Source: Pantoea sp. Ap-967 (GTDB lineage: Bacteria; Pseudomonadota; Gammaproteobacteria; Pseudomonadales; Pseudomonadaceae). Taken from it: a stretch of 64,000 nt of DNA. The notes under the pieces are model-generated. The model did not search any database, was not told the origin of the DNA, and saw only the letters and a program-made list of their open reading frames with translations. Positions 60,216 to 64,000 of the stretch are shown here, piece by piece. The translations under genes were made by a program, and so were the position numbers. How positions within the stretch are numbered: the stretch's first letter is position 1; every line of letters starts with the position of its first letter. The stretch spans positions 1-64,000 of the forward strand of contig NZ_VWXK01000035.1 in NCBI RefSeq assembly GCF_011752565.1, in the 5' to 3' direction.

Positions 60216-61043
60216 TCAGGCAAAACCGAACAGCCGTCGCGGGGTATCCCACATCACTTTGCGCCGCACCTGGGCGTCGGGCATCAGGCGCTCGGCCAGT
60301 TTCAGCAACGGGCCGTAGTCCACCCGTGCGTGCTGGCGAATGAACGGCCAATCCGAGCCCCACACGCAGGCATCCGGGCCAAAGGCATCGAGCAGCGCGG
60401 CCACGTAGGCATGGCTTTGCTGGTACAGGCCCTCGGCGTCGGCGAACTTCTGCATGCCGGACAGCTTGACGCAGGCAGCGCCACTGCGGGCCAGGCGCAA
60501 CAGGGCCTGGAAGCCGGGCTGCTGCAGGCCGGCAGTGGCATCGGGGCGGCCACAGTGGTCGATCAGCAGGCGTGCCGAACTGCCTTGGATCAACCATTGC
60601 AGGTCCAGCAGTTGGTCCTCGCAGACCTGCACCTGGGCGAACATACCAAGCTCGGCCAGCTTGCCGAACAGCGGCCCGGCATCGTGCAGGGTCTTCACGC
60701 CGTACAGCGCGGGGTTGAATGCCACGCCCACCACGCCCTGTTCGCGCAAGGCCGCCAGTTGCTCAAGGCTGATCTGCCGCTCGACCACCGCCACGCCTTT
60801 GAAGCGGCCTTGGCCGCCGGCCAGGGCTTGCAGCAGCAGGCGGTTGTCGGTGTGGTAGCCGCTGTTGGGCTGCACCAGCAAGGCGTGGCGCACGCCGTAG
60901 GCGTCCATGACCTGGTTGAACTGCGCCAGGGTAGCGACCTCCTGGCCAGAGGGGGCATAAGGGGCCTGCGGGTGGTAAGGGAAGTGTGCAGGGTCAAACA
61001 AATGGTTATGGCAGTCGATCTTTGGTTCGTCGTAGATATTCAA
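60216..61043 (-). CDS. Amidohydrolase/lactonase of the COG3618 family
   Basis: This 275-aa TIM-barrel hydrolase has KIDCHNHLFD (HxH metal motif), LLIDHCGRPD and CVWGSDWPF (catalytic Asp), as in L-fuconolactone and 2-pyrone-4,6-dicarboxylate lactonases. Translation most likely starts at TTG 61043 (MNIYDEPK) with AAGGA seven bases upstream; reading further upstream enters the LysR region. It is the first gene of the operon, divergent from a LysR gene. The lactone it opens is not certain. Confidence 0.9.
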   Translation of the reverse strand: MNIYDEPKIDCHNHLFDPAHFPYHPQAPYAPSGQEVATLAQFNQVMDAYGVRHALLVQPNSGYHTDNRLLLQALAGGQGRFKGVAVVERQISLEQLAALREQGVVGVAFNPALYGVKTLHDAGPLFGKLAELGMFAQVQVCEDQLLDLQWLIQGSSARLLIDHCGRPDATAGLQQPGFQALLRLARSGAACVKLSGMQKFADAEGLYQQSHAYVAALLDAFGPDACVWGSDWPFIRQHARVDYGPLLKLAERLMPDAQVRRKVMWDTPRRLFGFA

Positions 61044-61190
61044 GCGCGGTTCCTTGCAAGCGCCACTGCGCCTGCCTGCAGATCTTGTTATTGTTCGCCG
61101 CCAGGGCGATGGGCCTGGGCTCACGATACTGCGGGCGTGCCCGTTGCGCTCATACACAGATAACCAAGACCATAACCGAAGGTAATACCC

Positions 61191-62144
61191 ATGCTCCCCA
61201 GCCAGGAAAGCGCAGACGGCAGCGCCATGCTGTTCAAGTTGCGGCACATGGAGGTGTTTCGCGCGGTGATGCTCACCGGCTCCATCAGCGCGGCGGCGAA
61301 GCTGCTGTATGTGTCGCAGCCGGCGGTGAGCAAGCTGATTGGCTATATCGAGGGGCGCCTGACCTACCGGTTGTTCGAGCGCATCAACAACCGCCTGGTG
61401 CCCACCGCCGAGGCGCAGGTGCTGTACCGCGAGGTCGAGCGGGTGTACCAGGCGGCGTTGCAGGTCAACGAATGCGCGTTGTCGCTGGCCAGCGGCGGGC
61501 ACCGCAAGCTGCGCATATCCTGCAGCGCCTCGCTGTCGACGGTGGTGATCCCGATTGCCCTGGCCCAGCTCAAGCGCGAAGCGCCTTCGCTGCAGATCGA
61601 GTGGCAAACCTCGCTGATGCACACGATGCCCAACCAGATCCTGTCGAAAACCGTCGACCTGTCGATTGCGGCATTGCCGGTGGTGCATGACCACCTGCAC
61701 TCCCAGGCCTTCATGCGCGGGCGCATGGTGGTGGTGCTGCAGCCTGGGCACCCGCTGGCCCAGCAGCCGTCGCTGAGCTTGCAGCAGTTGCAGGGGCAGG
61801 CCCTGCTGCTGTTCCGCCCGGACATGCCGTTTGGCCAACTGCTGGCCGAACATATCCAACGCCGTGGGTTGCAGTTGGAGTCGCTGTTGTCGTTCACCAA
61901 TGCCAACGAGGCGGTGGCGCTGGTCAAGCAGGGCATGGGCATCAGTGTGATCGACGAGTTCGTTGCCCAGGACAGCGGGCTGGCCGTGGTGCCGCTGGCG
62001 GACGAGATTACCTTCGATATCAGCTTTGTCTATTCACGCTTCGAGCCGCCGTCGCAGGCTGCGTTGCACTTGATGCAGGTGCTGCGGGGGCAAGCGCAAC
62101 GGCTTGGCCGGGCGATTGGGGAGGATATGGGGCATGGCATGTGA
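61191..62144 (+). CDS. LysR-family regulator of the sugar-acid operon
   Basis: This 317-aa regulator has a helix-turn-helix (FRAVMLTGSISAAAKLLYVS, QPAVSKLIGYIEGRLTYRLF, about aa 20-70), followed by the usual effector domain. ATG 61191 has AAGGT upstream; the internal ATG 61227 (MLFKLRH) is the alternative. It is divergent from the four-gene operon with 147 bases between, so it probably controls it. Confidence 0.92.
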   Translation: MLPSQESADGSAMLFKLRHMEVFRAVMLTGSISAAAKLLYVSQPAVSKLIGYIEGRLTYRLFERINNRLVPTAEAQVLYREVERVYQAALQVNECALSLASGGHRKLRISCSASLSTVVIPIALAQLKREAPSLQIEWQTSLMHTMPNQILSKTVDLSIAALPVVHDHLHSQAFMRGRMVVVLQPGHPLAQQPSLSLQQLQGQALLLFRPDMPFGQLLAEHIQRRGLQLESLLSFTNANEAVALVKQGMGISVIDEFVAQDSGLAVVPLADEITFDISFVYSRFEPPSQAALHLMQVLRGQAQRLGRAIGEDMGHGM

Positions 62145-62164
62145 GGGGTGGCGTCTGTGTATAC

Positions 62165-62196
62165 CTGGTAGGAGCGAGCGCAGCTCGCGATTCGCA
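62165..62196. repeat. REP-like half element
   Basis: CTGGTAGGAGCGAGCGCAGC followed by TCGCGATTCG lies between the convergent LysR and histidine kinase genes. Confidence 0.8.
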
Positions 62197-62219
62197 CAGG
62201 CGCCGCCCATTCCGGCGCG

Positions 62220-63479
62220 TTACGCCAAGCGTGGCAACTCGATACTCACCCACAGCCCACCACCGTCAGCCGCCTGGGCACTGATACCGCCCTGGTGCAA
62301 ACCGATGGCCCGCCGGGCGATTGCCAGGCCCAGGCCGAAGCCATCCACGCCGCCCTGCCCGCCACGGTCGAAGGGCTCGAAGATGCTTTGCAGGCGGCTC
62401 GGCTCCACGCCTGGGCCCTGGTCGGTGATATGCACCTGCAGCCGCTCCCCCCCACCGGCCAGCACGGCTTCTACCCGCACCTCGGTGCCGGGCGCGGTGT
62501 AGCGCACGGCGTTGCGCACCACGTTCTCGAAAGCGCGGTACAACAGCTCCTCGTGGCCGCGGGTAACGAAGGTGCCGGCGCCGTGCAGGGTCACCTCGGC
62601 CTGCTTCATGCCCGCTTCGAAGCGGGCGTCCTCAACGATTTGCGCCAGTATCTCCACCGCATCAAGCTCGCCATGCTCGGCATGGCTCTGCTGCGACTGG
62701 ACCCGCGCCAGGGTCAGCAACTGCTCGATCAGGTCGTCCATGCGCCGTGATTCGCGCTCGATGCGCCCCAGCATCGCCTCGCGGTCTGGCTGCTGGCGCA
62801 GCAGGCCGATGGCCACGTGCAGGCGAGTCAGTGGCGAACGCAACTCGTGCGAGATGTCGTGCAGCAGTTGCTGCTGGGCCTCGACCAGCGCCTTGAGCTG
62901 GCCGGCCATGCGGTCGCAATCGTCGGCCAGCTCGACGATCTCGTCGCGGCGCTTGCCCAGCCGTGGCCGCACGCGCACGTCGAAACGGCCCTGGGCCACC
63001 TGGCCCATGGCTTCGCGCAGCCACGCCAGTGGCCGGGTCAGGTACAGGCTGCACAGAAAGGCAAACAGCGCGCTCATCAGCGTACCGGTGAGCAGCGGCC
63101 CCATGCCGCGTGGGCGTGGTGCTTCGTCCAGCTGGGCCGGCACCGACGCCCGCAGCACCAGCGCCTGGCCGCCCTCATCGAGCAGCGCACGCTCGAAGCG
63201 CGGGGTTTCCACGGCGCGGCCGGCCAGCAAGTGGCCCGTGCCGTCGTACAGCCCCACCTGCACGTCCGGCGGCTGCGGCGACACCTGCAGAAACTGCCGC
63301 CCGGCCTGTTCGCCATAGCGGTGCAGCAGGTTCAACTCGGTGGTCAGCATCGAATGCAGGCCCGGGGTGTCACCGCGCAGCTCATTGAGCATGAAGGTGC
63401 CGGCACCGACCAGGAAGGTCAGGGTATTGGCCAGCCAGAAGGCCAGAAACAGCTTCCAGAACAGCCGTTGGCGCCTCAT
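62220..63479 (-). CDS. Two-component sensor histidine kinase
   Basis: This 419-aa inner-membrane kinase has TM1 at about aa 7-28, a periplasmic domain of about 100 residues, TM2 at about aa 130-148, HAMP (aa 150-200), H-box ISHELRSPLTRL with phospho-acceptor His211, N-box ENVVRNAVRYT, G1 ITDQGPGVEP and G2 DGFGLGLAIARR. ATG 63479 overlaps the TGA of the response-regulator gene, so the pair is coupled. It resembles CpxA/RstB-like kinases; the signal is unknown. Confidence 0.94.
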   Translation of the reverse strand: MRRQRLFWKLFLAFWLANTLTFLVGAGTFMLNELRGDTPGLHSMLTTELNLLHRYGEQAGRQFLQVSPQPPDVQVGLYDGTGHLLAGRAVETPRFERALLDEGGQALVLRASVPAQLDEAPRPRGMGPLLTGTLMSALFAFLCSLYLTRPLAWLREAMGQVAQGRFDVRVRPRLGKRRDEIVELADDCDRMAGQLKALVEAQQQLLHDISHELRSPLTRLHVAIGLLRQQPDREAMLGRIERESRRMDDLIEQLLTLARVQSQQSHAEHGELDAVEILAQIVEDARFEAGMKQAEVTLHGAGTFVTRGHEELLYRAFENVVRNAVRYTAPGTEVRVEAVLAGGGERLQVHITDQGPGVEPSRLQSIFEPFDRGGQGGVDGFGLGLAIARRAIGLHQGGISAQAADGGGLWVSIELPRLA

Positions 63480-64000
63480 TCGACGATCAGCATGTAGCCC
63501 ATGCCCCGCACGCTCTGGATCCAGCTGCTGCCATCGCCGCGTGGGCCAAGCTTGTGGCGGATGCTGCTGATGTGCACGTCGATACGCCGGTCGTAGCGGG
63601 TCAATGGCCGGCCCAGGGCATTGAGCGACAAGTCTTGCTTGCTCACCAGTTGCCCCGCTTGGCGGGCCAGGGCTTCGAGCAGGCTGAACTCGGTGCCGGT
63701 CAGCTCCAGCGGGGCGGCGCCCCACTGCGCCTTGCGCTGGCCCGGCCACAGGGTCAGGGCGCCGCGGCCGATGGACACCGCCCCTTGGCTTTCGGCCAGC
63801 GCCTGCGGCTGCACCCGGCGCAGGATGGCACGCAGGCGCGCCACCAGCTCACCGGGCGAACTGGGCTTGGGCACGTAGTCGTCGGCGCCCAGCTCAAGCC
63901 CGGCAATGCGGTCGATGTTGTCGCCCCGCGCGGTCAGCAGCAGCACCGGCACCTGGCTGCGTGCGCGAATGCGCCGCAGCACTTCGATTCCCGAGAGGTC
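63476..64000 (-). CDS. OmpR-family response regulator, 5' end beyond window
   Basis: 174 residues are visible. The end of a receiver domain shows VPVLLLTARGDNIDRIAGLE and DDYVPKPSSPGELVARL, with the conserved Lys in KP. A winged-helix OmpR DNA-binding domain follows (LELTGTEFSLLEALARQAG to RRIDVHISSIRHKLG and GMGYML). The phospho-acceptor Asp and the start lie outside the window. It is coupled to the kinase gene by an ATGA overlap. Confidence 0.93.
   Translation of the reverse strand, partial: DLSGIEVLRRIRARSQVPVLLLTARGDNIDRIAGLELGADDYVPKPSSPGELVARLRAILRRVQPQALAESQGAVSIGRGALTLWPGQRKAQWGAAPLELTGTEFSLLEALARQAGQLVSKQDLSLNALGRPLTRYDRRIDVHISSIRHKLGPRGDGSSWIQSVRGMGYMLIVE

Overview
The sequence has the GC-rich, densely packed look of a fluorescent Pseudomonas, most likely the P. 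putida group. The evidence is many REP palindromes of the GTAGGAGCGGGCTTGCCCCG type, Pseudomonas-style polyamine catabolism genes, pagL, an iron-regulated siderophore receptor and a lipopeptide NRPS locus. There are no rRNA or tRNA genes, CRISPR arrays or prophages.

Bases 1-23.5 kb hold a cyclic lipopeptide locus. A two-module starter NRPS (14567-20902) and a larger NRPS that runs off the left edge (1-11251) are both on the minus strand. A divergent LuxR-type regulator and an OprM/NodT-like outer-membrane lipoprotein (21322-23525) lie upstream. Adenylation pockets read by eye give Leu, Glu-like, Leu, Leu, Gln/Glu, which resembles the start of putisolvin-type lipopeptides. The two NRPS genes are separated by 3.3 kb holding a Tat-exported peptidoglycan amidase, a 290-bp inverted repeat and an IS110-family element. 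That element has inserted into a palindromic pair of REP sequences. Its 5' non-coding region contains a candidate bridge RNA in which four guide segments match the reconstructed target and donor sites in the expected order; this is the most striking observation in the window.

Bases 23.6-33 kb hold the manganese exporter MntP with a yybP-ykoY riboswitch, a TonB-dependent receptor with a possible Fur box, the lipid A deacylase PagL, a small periplasmic protein, a PtrR-like LysR regulator divergent from succinate-semialdehyde dehydrogenase, and a superfamily 1 helicase-like ATPase. Bases 33-38 kb form a polyamine unit: AraC regulator, gamma-glutamylpolyamine synthetase, polyamine-binding protein and gamma-glutamylputrescine oxidase. 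It is followed by an AT-rich stretch with a lone HTH antitoxin-like gene.

Bases 38-47.4 kb hold a DUF3313 lipoprotein, tandem DUF1842 paralogues, L-serine dehydratase with a divergent LysR gene, a PQQ-type sugar dehydrogenase lipoprotein with a DUF2231 membrane protein, a small lipoprotein and an OsmC-YcaO fusion. Bases 47.6-52.8 kb form a molybdenum hydroxylase operon: 2Fe-2S subunit, Tat-exported large subunit, tri-haem cytochrome c and XdhC chaperone. Bases 52.8-57 kb carry a family 3 solute-binding protein, an unknown small protein and a sulfonate/nitrate-type ABC importer. Bases 57.3-62.1 kb form an overlapping sugar-acid-like catabolic operon (COG3618 amidohydrolase, MFS transporter, SDR, TIM-barrel isomerase) with a divergent LysR regulator. 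The right end is a two-component system: a complete histidine kinase and a response regulator cut by the window edge.
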